DNA of 24,214 bases from assembly GCA_012521035.1 (NCBI GenBank), contig JAAYND010000007.1, positions 1-24,214 of the forward strand, written 5' to 3'. Positions 7,849-15,597 of this stretch are shown here, in pieces. The notes under the pieces were generated by a model, which searched no databases, had not been told where the DNA came from, and saw only the letters and a program-made list of their open reading frames with translations. The translations under genes and the position numbers were made by a program. How positions within the stretch are numbered: position 1 is the first letter of the stretch; the number at the start of each line of letters is the position of its first letter. This DNA comes from Methanomicrobiales archaeon (GTDB lineage Archaea > Halobacteriota > Methanomicrobia > Methanomicrobiales > Methanoculleaceae).

Positions 7849-9534
7849 ATGGACGCTGATCTCGAGCATCTGCTCTTCATATACGCCCTGCAGAATGCGG
7901 TGAAGCATAACAGCCCCCCGAAGAGCGGAGCGGTCATCGGCACGGTGCTCGGGAAGCACCCGGAGTTCCGGAACCGCGTCCGCGAGATCGGTCCACTGGC
8001 GGGGAAGGCCGCCGCGAAGGTGGCGGCCCTGAGCGGCCCCGAACGGGAGAGGCTCCTTGAAGAGATCGCCCCTGAGCTCCTCGCTGAACTCACCGAGACC
8101 CATGAACATGAGCGGGAGCTCCCCGCCCTTCAGGGTGCGGAGGGTGGCGTCGTGATGCGGTTTGCGCCAAACCCGAGCGGACCGCTCCACCTCGGGCACG
8201 CCCGGGCATCCATCCTGAACGACTACTACGTCAGGCGGTATGGAGGCCGGTATGTCCTCCGTATCGAGGACACGGACCCGCGGAGGGTTGATACCGAAGC
8301 CTACGGGATGGTGCTTGATGATATCGAGTGGCTGGGACTCGGTATAACCGATATCGTCTACCAGAGTGATCGGCTCGATATCTACTACGACTGGTGCAAA
8401 AAGCTCATCGAGATCGGTGGCGCTTACGTCTGTCTCTGCGACGCCGAACGCTTCAGGGATCTGAAGCTCCAGAAGAAGGCATGTCCCTGCCGGGACCGGA
8501 CCGTCGATGAGAACCTGGAGCTCTGGCAGCAGATGCTCGATGGAGAATTTTATGAAGGGGATGCGACCGTCAGGGTGAAGACGGACCTCACCCACCCCGA
8601 TCCGGCGATGCGGGACTACTCGGCGATGCGGATCGTGAACACCCCCATCCATCCCCGGGTGGACGCAACGGTCTTTCCGCTGATGAACTTCTCGGTCGCG
8701 GTGGACGACCACCTGCTCGGGATCACCCACGTGATCCGGGGGAAGGATCATATAGCAAACACGGGGAGGCAGCGGCATATATTCGATTACTTCAGGTGGA
8801 AGTCGCCGGTCTACTACCACTACGGCCGGATGGGGATATCCGGGGTCGTCCTCTCGACATCAAGCATGCGGGAGGGGATCAGGAGCGGTCTCTATACCGG
8901 CTGGGATGACGTTCACCTCGGCACACTCCGGGCGATAGCGCGCCGGGGGATCGAGCCCGAAGCGGTCAGGAACGCCATGGTCGATATCGGTATGGGGGAG
9001 ACGGATATAACGTTCTCATGGGAGAACCTCTATGCCCGGAACAAGGAGGTCATCGACCCGAAGGCGAACCGCTACTTCTTTGTGCCAGATCCGGTCGAGG
9101 TCACCGTGGAGGGGGCGCCAGTCCACGAAGCCCACGCGCTCCTCCACCCGGGCGATCCCGAACGGGGGATCAGGACACTCGTCGCGGAGGGCGTGATCCT
9201 CCTCCCACGGGCCGATATCGCCGGGCGGAGCATGGTCAGGCTCAAGGATCTCTATAACGTCAGGATAGCGTGGGATGGGGATACCCCGCACCTCACGTAC
9301 GCCGGGGAGGCGCTTGAGGATGCCCGGCGCGAGAAGGCACCGATCATCCAGTGGTTGCCGGCAGGTGCCGGGATCCCCTGCACTCTCCACACGCAGGACG
9401 GGGACGTCGAGGGGTTCTGCGAACCGCTCGTCGCGGGAGAGGTGGGGAATGTCGTCCAGTTCGAGCGGATCGGGTTTGCCCGGATCGACTCGGTCGAGGA
9501 TGGCCGGGTGAGCGCGTATTTTGCGCACCGGTGA
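7849..9534 (+). CDS. gltX: Glutamate--tRNA ligase (archaeal type)
   Basis: A 561-residue class I aminoacyl-tRNA synthetase of the archaeal/eukaryotic GlxRS type. An N-terminal helical extension of about 95 residues precedes the catalytic Rossmann fold, which has MRFAPNPSGPLHLGHARA with the HIGH-type HLGH at 114-117. The KMSKS-type loop is LSTSSM at 335-340. CLC at 195-197 and CPC at 212-214 form a plausible zinc site. A C-terminal beta-barrel anticodon domain follows DPKANRYFFVPDPV. In methanogens this enzyme is typically non-discriminating, with Gln-tRNA made by amidotransferase. ATG 7849 lies 5 bases after the idsA stop. It is the last gene before a terminator. Confidence 0.95.
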   Translation: MDADLEHLLFIYALQNAVKHNSPPKSGAVIGTVLGKHPEFRNRVREIGPLAGKAAAKVAALSGPERERLLEEIAPELLAELTETHEHERELPALQGAEGGVVMRFAPNPSGPLHLGHARASILNDYYVRRYGGRYVLRIEDTDPRRVDTEAYGMVLDDIEWLGLGITDIVYQSDRLDIYYDWCKKLIEIGGAYVCLCDAERFRDLKLQKKACPCRDRTVDENLELWQQMLDGEFYEGDATVRVKTDLTHPDPAMRDYSAMRIVNTPIHPRVDATVFPLMNFSVAVDDHLLGITHVIRGKDHIANTGRQRHIFDYFRWKSPVYYHYGRMGISGVVLSTSSMREGIRSGLYTGWDDVHLGTLRAIARRGIEPEAVRNAMVDIGMGETDITFSWENLYARNKEVIDPKANRYFFVPDPVEVTVEGAPVHEAHALLHPGDPERGIRTLVAEGVILLPRADIAGRSMVRLKDLYNVRIAWDGDTPHLTYAGEALEDARREKAPIIQWLPAGAGIPCTLHTQDGDVEGFCEPLVAGEVGNVVQFERIGFARIDSVEDGRVSAYFAHR

Positions 9535-9539
9535 GACTA

Positions 9540-9553
9540 TTCATTCTTTTTTG
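9540..9553 (+). terminator. T-tract terminator after gltX
   Basis: A T6 run at 9547-9552 lies 13 bases after the gltX stop with no strong hairpin before it. Archaeal RNA polymerase terminates at such T-rich tracts. The next gene is on the other strand and converges on it, consistent with the end of the long operon. Confidence 0.55.
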
Positions 9554-9635
9554 GGAGAGGTGTCGGCCCGGAGGGTTACGGCCGCACACATCCCCCATCG
9601 ACCGCGTGAGAGCCCTGCAGATTCCCGGGGAATAG

Positions 9636-10460
9636 TCACTTCTCCCACCGGATATGGGCCGTCTTTGAAGCCTTCGGGATGGCGAAGCCGGCCTCTGTCC
9701 GCGCGATCCCCTCATGCACGAAAGAAGTGACGATCTCCCTTTGACGATCATCCTGGACGTAAAGGCGCCGGCAATAGTCGAAAACAGCCTCTTCCACGGT
9801 CAGATAGTGTTGCCCCTTCTCCACATGCTCAACCGTGATATCCGGGTATATCCCGAGCTGGCACAAACAGTTCCAGAGAAGGTCTGCCGTTGGCTCGGCA
9901 GCAAACTCGTTTCCGTGGAGTTCCGGCCAGAGGCTGATGTTCGCCCGTGTCCACGTTGGCAGCGTCAGGAACCAGAACAGGTGTACCGACCGCCTCGCCG
10001 CCGCGTCTATCTTTTTCAGGGAAAGAGCGATATCATCCAGCGCAAGGGAGAACGAAGCGACAACCACATCATGCTGCCCCACCTCCGCTGGATCCGCGTC
10101 CTCCCACCGGGAAGGGATCTCACGGATCGTCGGGGCGCCGACCATCTCTCGGTACTCCTTCAGCGCGGCCCGCATTCCGGCGGACGGTTCCACGACCGTG
10201 ACGTCGCAGCCCGCAAGAGCAAGGGGGACGGCGAGCGTCCCCGGACCTGCCCCGATGTCGAGCACCGTGGATCCGGCGGGGATCTGCATCGCCGCAAGCT
10301 GGTTCTCGATGCGCGATCGATCGCTGTTTATCATCCGGTCCACAAACCGGCGGACGTTCTCCGGGTCCTCCCAGAAACTCTTACCACCATTCCAGACCTG
10401 CTTCTGGCGGTTCGCCGCCTCGTGCTGCTCATTCCAGAGAGCGATGTAGTCGACCGCCAT
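9636..10460 (-). CDS. Class I SAM-dependent methyltransferase
   Basis: A 274-residue protein with the class I methyltransferase fold. Motif I is VLDIGAGPGTLAVPLA at residues 66-81, followed by the acidic strand end VTVVEPSAGM (about 86-95). A later strand VVVASFSLALDD fits motif IV. The N-terminal 40 residues (LWNEQHEAAN...FWEDPENVRRFVDRM) resemble small-molecule methyltransferases rather than rRNA enzymes. The start ATG 10460 is only 3 bases after the stop of the upstream binding-protein gene, so it belongs to the importer operon. The substrate is unknown; the context suggests a compound related to the imported metal complex or its carrier, which is inference only. Confidence 0.85.
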   Translation of the reverse strand: MAVDYIALWNEQHEAANRQKQVWNGGKSFWEDPENVRRFVDRMINSDRSRIENQLAAMQIPAGSTVLDIGAGPGTLAVPLALAGCDVTVVEPSAGMRAALKEYREMVGAPTIREIPSRWEDADPAEVGQHDVVVASFSLALDDIALSLKKIDAAARRSVHLFWFLTLPTWTRANISLWPELHGNEFAAEPTADLLWNCLCQLGIYPDITVEHVEKGQHYLTVEEAVFDYCRRLYVQDDRQREIVTSFVHEGIARTEAGFAIPKASKTAHIRWEK

Positions 10461-10463
10461 CCT

Positions 10464-11660
10464 TCACCGGTTGCGCCCCCTCCCGGCAACAACCGTTGCT
10501 ACGGCGAGACCGACAAGAACGCCGAAGAGCGGGGCCGGGGCCTGTGTCGGCGTGGTTGCCTGTGCTGACGCAGATGCCGGGGCAGGTTTTGCGTACACCA
10601 TCAGATCGTCCAGATCTGCATCAGTCAGGTCGTACTTGAAGAAGAGCGAGTAGAACTCCCTGACGCGATCGTCAATCCCGTAATCGAACATATCCGGGTA
10701 CATCAGGTTCCCGAGCCAGATCATCGAGAGCAACCGCTGAATCGACGGCGGACCGCCCATCCAGTTGTACGGACCGTAGGGTGCCTCGTAGACATCGCCG
10801 TTCCTGACCGCAGGAAGCGACTGCCACATCGAGCCCGTTATGATCTGGTTGTAGTAGGTGTGCCCGTCGGCGTATCCCACGATGATGTAGTCCGGGTTCA
10901 GCTGAAGGATATCCTCCATTGTGTACTCATCACCCATCCCGGAACCGGCCGCCGCGGGTTTTGCGAGGTTGTCTCCGATATAATCGATAACTTCGGCATG
11001 GTACGACCCTCTCCCGATCATGAATACGGAGTTACCGTCGATGGCGGTCACGTAGATCAGGGACTTTTTGTTGTCGCCGATCGCTGTCATGCCGGTATCA
11101 AACTCAGTAAGAAGCGCAGAGACGTAATCAGAGAGTTCCTGGCCGCGTTCCGGGCGGGAGAGGAGTTCGCCGAGTTTCACGTAGGAGCCGGGAATGTCCT
11201 CGAGCCTGTTCTGGGTGATGAATGCGAATGGCACACAGGTCTTTGATTGGATATCATCAAGATCCACCTTAATGGTCTGCTTTGCCTCACCGATATCCAG
11301 GACCACATCGATGTTGAGCTGTTTGTCCAGCTCCATGATCGATTCCGGGTTCATGGTTGAAGCTTTGGAGCCGTAGAACTGGCCGGTGACCGGAAGTGTC
11401 AGAAGCCGGGGATCGATATACTTCGCCTGGGCATCGGTAAACTCGCTGGAGACACTCACGAAGAGATCCTGGTCGAGTGAGTAAAGCACGATCTGCGCAA
11501 GGGGACCGGACGGCGAGACCGCGTTGATATCGATCGGCAGGGTGATCTCCCGGCCGACATCGTCGATAAAGGTTCGCGTCTCCCCGGCGGCACTACAGGA
11601 TGCAACGACTGTGGCGGAGAGGAGAGCGAGAATCATGAACAATTTCATCATTGTCTTCAT
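10464..11660 (-). CDS. ABC transporter substrate-binding protein, iron/cobalamin/heme type
   Basis: A 398-residue periplasmic-binding-protein-2-like component that captures a metal complex outside the membrane. The N-terminus MKTMMKLFMILALLSATVVA is a signal peptide, with a lipobox-like VASC placing the acylated Cys at residue 22. The body (RTFIDDVGREITLP, then MEDILQLNPDYIIVGYADGH) is typical of FecB/BtuF-like proteins. The tail is an Ala/Pro/Thr-rich linker, a hydrophobic segment APLFGVLVGLAVATVVAG and RGRNR, resembling PGF-CTERM sorting signals. I chose ATG 11660 over the longer frame from 11855 because the signal peptide begins there and GGGGGTG lies just upstream. The ligand (ferric siderophore, heme or cobalamin) cannot be told. 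Confidence 0.88.
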   Translation of the reverse strand: MKTMMKLFMILALLSATVVASCSAAGETRTFIDDVGREITLPIDINAVSPSGPLAQIVLYSLDQDLFVSVSSEFTDAQAKYIDPRLLTLPVTGQFYGSKASTMNPESIMELDKQLNIDVVLDIGEAKQTIKVDLDDIQSKTCVPFAFITQNRLEDIPGSYVKLGELLSRPERGQELSDYVSALLTEFDTGMTAIGDNKKSLIYVTAIDGNSVFMIGRGSYHAEVIDYIGDNLAKPAAAGSGMGDEYTMEDILQLNPDYIIVGYADGHTYYNQIITGSMWQSLPAVRNGDVYEAPYGPYNWMGGPPSIQRLLSMIWLGNLMYPDMFDYGIDDRVREFYSLFFKYDLTDADLDDLMVYAKPAPASASAQATTPTQAPAPLFGVLVGLAVATVVAGRGRNR

Positions 11661-11685
11661 ACGTACACCCCCAAATGCGGGAACG

Positions 11686-11714
11686 ATACAGGTATGATCT
11701 GGGCGTACCTGTAT
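11686..11714. promoter_or_regulatory. Perfect 9-bp inverted repeat before the binding-protein gene
   Basis: The arms ATACAGGTA (11686-11694) and TACCTGTAT (11706-11714) are exact reverse complements separated by 11 bases. The repeat lies 25 bases upstream of ATG 11660 in the 109-base gap after the ATPase gene. AT-rich sequence just upstream on the - strand (around 11722-11735, TTTTTAATGATAATAG) could be a TATA region, placing the repeat at the start site. It may be a repressor operator for an internal promoter or an mRNA stem-loop that raises binding-protein yield. The sequence alone does not decide. Confidence 0.5.
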
Positions 11715-11769
11715 TAAACTATTATCATTAAAAACACAGATAAGTAAATCAGATATTATTGACAGATCG

Positions 11770-12573
11770 CTACTCGTGCTTCCCGACACCCCCTTCGATC
11801 GGGATGCAGAGCTTATGGCGGCGTGAGCCGTACTGGTAGTCCTCGATGTGTACATCCATGCCGTAGACCTCCCTGATCAGGTCTGCATCCAGGACACCTT
11901 CTGGCGTTCCATCGGCGATCACCCGCCCGCCGTAGATCATCAGCGTCCGGTTTGCATACAGGAATGCGTGATCCGGGTTGTGGGTCGAGAGAATGATGAT
12001 GTAGCCATCCCTCGCGAGGTCCGATATTCGGCACATCACCCGGAACTGGTTGCCATAGTCGAGGTTTGCCGTCGGCTCATCCATGATCAGGATCTTTGCC
12101 TTCTGTACAAGCGCCCGGGCGATCAGGGCAAGCTGCCGCTCACCGCCACTGATCTCACTGTACCCTGCATTCTGAAGATGGGCGATACCAAGACTCTCCA
12201 TCGCCGCGTACGCTTCATCGATGTGGTCCTGGTTCGGTGTACCAAGCAACCGCACCTGGTTGGTCAGGCCCATCAGGACCACATCCAGCACCGTGTAGTT
12301 GAAGATGGGATGCGTCGATTGGGGGATATAGGCAACGTACTTTGCGATCTCCCTGTGATCGAGGTTCTTGATGTCCAGACCATTCAACTGGATGCTGCCC
12401 CGATAATTTCGCAAAAATCCGAGAATGCACCGGAACATCGTACTTTTCCCGACGCCGTTCGGCCCGAGAACAGCGAGGAGATCGCCTTCCTTCACCGAGA
12501 ACGAGACATCATCCAGGACCAGGCGGGTGCGCCTGCCATAGGCAAAGGAGAGATGGGATATCTCCAGTCTCAT
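11770..12573 (-). CDS. ABC transporter ATP-binding protein, FecE/BtuD type
   Basis: A 267-residue ATPase that powers the importer at the cytoplasmic face of the membrane. Walker A is GPNGVGKST at residues 37-45, the Q-loop is IPQSTHP, the signature is ISGGERQ at 141-147, Walker B is ILIMDEP at 161-167 and the switch histidine is in STHNPDH at 196-202. Length and motif spacing match the iron-complex/cobalamin subfamily. Its ATG at 12573 overlaps the permease 3' end by 4 bases, indicating translational coupling. Downstream, 109 bases with an inverted repeat separate it from the binding-protein gene. Confidence 0.93.
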   Translation of the reverse strand: MRLEISHLSFAYGRRTRLVLDDVSFSVKEGDLLAVLGPNGVGKSTMFRCILGFLRNYRGSIQLNGLDIKNLDHREIAKYVAYIPQSTHPIFNYTVLDVVLMGLTNQVRLLGTPNQDHIDEAYAAMESLGIAHLQNAGYSEISGGERQLALIARALVQKAKILIMDEPTANLDYGNQFRVMCRISDLARDGYIIILSTHNPDHAFLYANRTLMIYGGRVIADGTPEGVLDADLIREVYGMDVHIEDYQYGSRRHKLCIPIEGGVGKHE

Positions 12574-13757
12574 GATCGCCTCCCCCCCATCATCAACAGG
12601 TAAGCAAAGATCGGTGCTCCGACAAACGATGTGAGGATGCCGAGCGGCACCTCGGTGGTTGCAATCGTCCGGGCGAAATCATCCACCAGCAGAAGAAACC
12701 CGCCGCCCATAATGACTGCTGCAGGGATGACCCTGCGGTAGTCATAGCCGAAGATCATCCGGCAAAAATGTGGAATCACGAGACCGACCCAACCGATGAT
12801 ACCGGAGATGGAAACGGCGACCGCTGTAACGAGCGTCGCACAGAGGATCACGATCAGGCGGAGCAGGTGAGTGTTGATCCCCATGCTCTTCGCCTCATCT
12901 TCGCCGAGGGTGAGGACGTTCATCCTCCAGCGGAGCAGGTAGAGAGGGATGAGGCCGATGATGATCACCACACCCGCAAAGTACACATCTTCCATGGTCG
13001 CGCCGGCAAGGCTGCCCATCAGCCAGTAGGTGATGGCTGGCAGTTGATCGTTGGTATCGGCGACAAGTTTGATGTAGGAGGTGGATGCGGAAAAAAGACT
13101 GCCGACAAGGATTCCGGCAAGAACCATACCGAGGGTGGGGTTTCCCCTCGTCAGGCGACTGACTGCATACGCGGTGCCGACCGCAACAAGTCCCCCGGCG
13201 AACGCAAAGATTGTGATCGCGCCGGTCCCGAGGTAAAAGTAGATAGCGAGGGCTGCACCAAAACCGGCACCGGCGGATGCTCCGAGGATATCGGGGGAGA
13301 CGAGGGGATTCTGGAACATTCCCTGGTATGCGGCGCCGGCCGTCGACAGGGCAGCCCCGACAAGAAATGCTGCAAGAATCCGCGGCAGGCGGATGTTGAA
13401 GACAACACTGTACATCGCATCGTCCCAGGTCTCCATCACGGGAAGGACCGGCGTGAGAAGAGCGTGAATGATGTCACCCAGGATCGGGACATCCACCGAC
13501 ATGGCGAAGTGAACGACCGGCGAGAGGAGGATGAGAACGGCGTCGGATATGCCTATCGAGAATCTACCGACGATAAACGAGGCGATGACGCAGGAAGCGG
13601 CGGTGAGTACCAGGAGGATAAACCGGAACCGGTAGTCAGGCACCTCTCGATCTGATACGGATGGGGTCGATGTTACATCGACTGTGTGCAACCGGGCCTC
13701 CGGTGGAGCGCCGACCGGTTCCGGGTGAGGTGATCTCGTCGATCCTGCATCAGCCAT
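12570..13757 (-). CDS. FecCD/BtuC-family ABC transporter permease
   Basis: A 395-residue integral membrane permease with about ten hydrophobic segments after a polar N-terminal stretch of about 40 residues. Family hallmarks are LPRILAAFLVGAALSTAGAAYQGMFQNPLVSPDILG, given here in part as LPRILAAFLVG and NPLVSPDILG, then GIIGWVGLVIPHFCRM and GASAGAGFG. It forms the channel for an iron-siderophore, heme or cobalamin complex. I start it at ATG 13757. A TTG 21 bases upstream (13778) is an alternative, but the GAGGG motif lies between them, 14 bases before the ATG. It is the first gene of the importer operon. Confidence 0.9.
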   Translation of the reverse strand: MADAGSTRSPHPEPVGAPPEARLHTVDVTSTPSVSDREVPDYRFRFILLVLTAASCVIASFIVGRFSIGISDAVLILLSPVVHFAMSVDVPILGDIIHALLTPVLPVMETWDDAMYSVVFNIRLPRILAAFLVGAALSTAGAAYQGMFQNPLVSPDILGASAGAGFGAALAIYFYLGTGAITIFAFAGGLVAVGTAYAVSRLTRGNPTLGMVLAGILVGSLFSASTSYIKLVADTNDQLPAITYWLMGSLAGATMEDVYFAGVVIIIGLIPLYLLRWRMNVLTLGEDEAKSMGINTHLLRLIVILCATLVTAVAVSISGIIGWVGLVIPHFCRMIFGYDYRRVIPAAVIMGGGFLLLVDDFARTIATTEVPLGILTSFVGAPIFAYLLMMGGRRS

Positions 13758-13778
13758 GTGGATACAGTTTTCCCTCAA

Positions 13779-13832
13779 AGTTAATTAAGTTTAGTCACAT
13801 ATTGTGATTTATCAACTAAATTATATTAACAT
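13779..13832 (-). promoter_or_regulatory. Probable promoter and operator of the importer operon
   Basis: The AT-rich block upstream of the permease holds nested inverted repeats: TTTAGT (13790-13795) with ACTAAA (13815-13820), and inside them TCACA (13795-13799) with TGTGA (13803-13807). On the - strand, TATA-like candidates are at 13818-13829 (TTAATATAATTT) and 13781-13788 (TTAATTAA). The first would start transcription within the TCACA/TGTGA element, the second almost at the ATG. A metal-responsive repressor site is a reasonable inference; the half-sites do not match a consensus I can name with certainty. Confidence 0.5.
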
Positions 13833-14109
13833 ATTGCGTGCCAGAACCCTGGTACGCGGGCGAAGAAAATGGCCAGGAATCCCTCTTTTCAATCATACTT
13901 GCGCAAGTCCGGGGTGGAACGAGATGACAGACGAGATCAGGACAGAGCAGACCCGGGATCCTGTGGATATCCACCTACGAGACAACAGTCAGCAGTGTCA
14001 TCATGAGATGTATCACCGGTTCCGCCACCCTGTTCGATATGGCCGGCACCGGGATCTAGCCCTGGGGCGGACAATCGTGCGCGCGAAGGAGAGTGAACTC
14101 TCCCTGCGA
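13833..14109. other. Gap between the importer operon and the TPR gene, no gene seen
   Basis: Together with the promoter block, roughly 350 bases lack a convincing gene. It holds a perfect 12-bp palindrome ACTTGCGCAAGT at 13897-13908. A plus-strand frame opens at ATG 13924 with GGGGTGG in front, but it runs antisense straight through the TPR gene and its composition looks like a shadow. No T-rich terminator for the TPR gene is obvious. Confidence 0.5.
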
Positions 14110-14751
14110 TCACGGTCTCCGAACCACTGGCCTCCCCGCCTGGCGGGCGAGTTCCCGGACCACCGCCCGCGCAAGTTCGATGTTCCTGTAGTCCCGCTCC
14201 GCTATCACCTCGCGGATACAGGCCGGCACCTCGATGGATTGCTCCGCCTCCCGAACCTCGGATGCAAGCGCTTCGAGATCTCTTCTCTCGCACATCCGCT
14301 CCCGGTGCCATGCCGCCGAGTCCCGGCCGGGGTCGATCGCAAGGACTTTCTCATAGCAGTCGGTCGCCTCACCATACCGGCACATGAGCCCGAGCAACCA
14401 TCCCCGGCTCTGCCAGGCGATGATGCGTTCGGGGGAGAGCGCGATCGCCCGATCACAGCAGGCGATGGCATCAGCGTGCGCCCCGAGGTGGGCGAGGGCG
14501 TAGCCCTTGCGTTGCCACGCGGTCGCATCCTCTGGATCCAGCTCGAGCGCCCGATCGTAGCAGGCAACCGCCTCGTTGTAACGACCGATCTTGAGAAGAA
14601 CAAAGCCTTTTCGTTTCCATACAACAGGATCGTCAGGGGAGATCTCAAGCGCCCTGTTGTAGCAGACGATCGCTCTATCAAATTTTCCTGTGGTGCAGCA
14701 GGTCTGCCCTTTATGGTACCATACTCCAGCACTCTCTTCTCTGCTCATCAT
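14110..14751 (-). CDS. Tetratricopeptide repeat protein
   Basis: A 213-residue protein with about four tandem TPR units of 34 residues in its first 150 residues. Each unit follows the W/A-G-Y/F-A-P pattern: WYHKGQTCCTTGKFDRAIVC, VWKRKGFVLLKIGRYNEAVA, AWQRKGYALAHLGAHADAIA and AWQSRGWLLGLMCRYGEATD, each ending in an ALELDP-like turn. The remaining C-terminal part is helical and charged with no recognised domain. TPR arrays mediate protein contacts; no partner is apparent. There is no signal peptide, so it is likely cytoplasmic. ATG 14751 has a second ATG just downstream at 14748 and no clear ribosome binding site. It is divergent from the flavodoxin gene. Confidence 0.85.
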   Translation of the reverse strand: MMSREESAGVWYHKGQTCCTTGKFDRAIVCYNRALEISPDDPVVWKRKGFVLLKIGRYNEAVACYDRALELDPEDATAWQRKGYALAHLGAHADAIACCDRAIALSPERIIAWQSRGWLLGLMCRYGEATDCYEKVLAIDPGRDSAAWHRERMCERRDLEALASEVREAEQSIEVPACIREVIAERDYRNIELARAVVRELARQAGRPVVRRP

Positions 14752-14801
14752 CCGCGTTTAATGAGGAGGTGATCCATAAAAACCCAGCTCCCACCATCCC
14801 G

Positions 14802-14812
14802 CAATAAATAAG
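14802..14812 (+). promoter_or_regulatory. TATA box for the flavodoxin-like gene
   Basis: CAATAAATAAG is centred about 33 bases before ATG 14840. Archaeal start sites lie about 25 bases after the TATA centre, predicting a leader of under 10 bases. No Shine-Dalgarno motif precedes the ATG, so a leaderless or near-leaderless transcript fits. Confidence 0.5.
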
Positions 14813-14839
14813 ACCGATCAGGCGCGATATACATCCATT

Positions 14840-15346
14840 ATGGGAGATACGATTCTTGTTGCCTATGCCACCCGTTACGGTTCGACCGCAGAGGTGGCGG
14901 AGGTGGTCAGCGATGAACTCCGGAAATCAGGGGCTACGGTCGATCTGCGGAGGGTCGATGAAGTCGATGATCTCACCCCGTACAGGGCGGTCATCCTCGG
15001 GAGTCCGATATATATGGGAAAGTGGCTCCCCGAGGCGCAGGTCTTTGTTGAGCGACACCAGAAGCGTCTGCGCGACATGCCGGTCGCTTACTTCGCTGTA
15101 GGGCTCACGGTCATGAGCGGGACGCCTGATGCTATCATGAGGGCAGAGGCCTCGATGGGTCAGGTGCGGATGCTCGTAAACCCCATAGATATCGGCATCT
15201 TCCCGGGAAGGCTGGAGAGCAGCCGCCTCTCCGTGACGGACCGCGCGATCATCAAGCTCATCAGGGCAGAGGCGGGGGACTTCCGCGATCTCGAGGCTGT
15301 CCGGGCCTGGGCACGGACCCTCCACTCGAAGGTTGCCCGGCCGTGA
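14840..15346 (+). CDS. Flavodoxin domain protein (HemG-like)
   Basis: A 168-residue flavodoxin-fold protein. The N-terminus ILVAYATRYGSTAEVAEVV is the FMN phosphate-binding loop, AVILGSPIYMGKW (about residues 50-62) is a flavin-contact loop, and PVAYFAVGLTVM is the central strand. These features match the menaquinone-dependent protoporphyrinogen oxidase-like flavodoxins (Pfam Flavodoxin_5), which in methanogens often have undefined redox partners. The PDAIMRAEASMGQ segment is the usual helical insert. It probably carries electrons in the cytoplasm; a heme role is not established here. It is monocistronic by appearance, with 251 bases to the next start. Confidence 0.88.
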   Translation: MGDTILVAYATRYGSTAEVAEVVSDELRKSGATVDLRRVDEVDDLTPYRAVILGSPIYMGKWLPEAQVFVERHQKRLRDMPVAYFAVGLTVMSGTPDAIMRAEASMGQVRMLVNPIDIGIFPGRLESSRLSVTDRAIIKLIRAEAGDFRDLEAVRAWARTLHSKVARP

Positions 15347-15597
15347 ACGGTTCCGGTCCGCGAACCAGTCAACCCCGACGACCGGGCCGTAGAGACCGAT
15401 GACGGGGGCGGTTCATGCTTCCTCTTTGCCGCCAGATCCCGAACCGGATGGGGCCACCCCGGTATGCAGGCAGCGCCACCTTCCAGCGTACCGGAGACCC
15501 CGGGTACCCTCTTTCCTGTCCCCCCGACCCGCGAGGCACAGGAGAAAGTGGATATAGGACGGTCACTCACGTATCTGCAACTCAAGGTGTGAACCAG

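Noticed and set aside
12768..13655. 295-codon + strand frame opposite the permease gene
   Set aside because: The translation is dominated by Asp/Glu/Gly/Lys, as expected for the antisense of a membrane protein gene.
13804..14772. 322-codon + strand frame, including an ATG at 13924 with a possible ribosome site
   Set aside because: It runs antisense through the TPR gene, whose repeats are unmistakable. The translation is Arg/Pro/His-rich without domain features.
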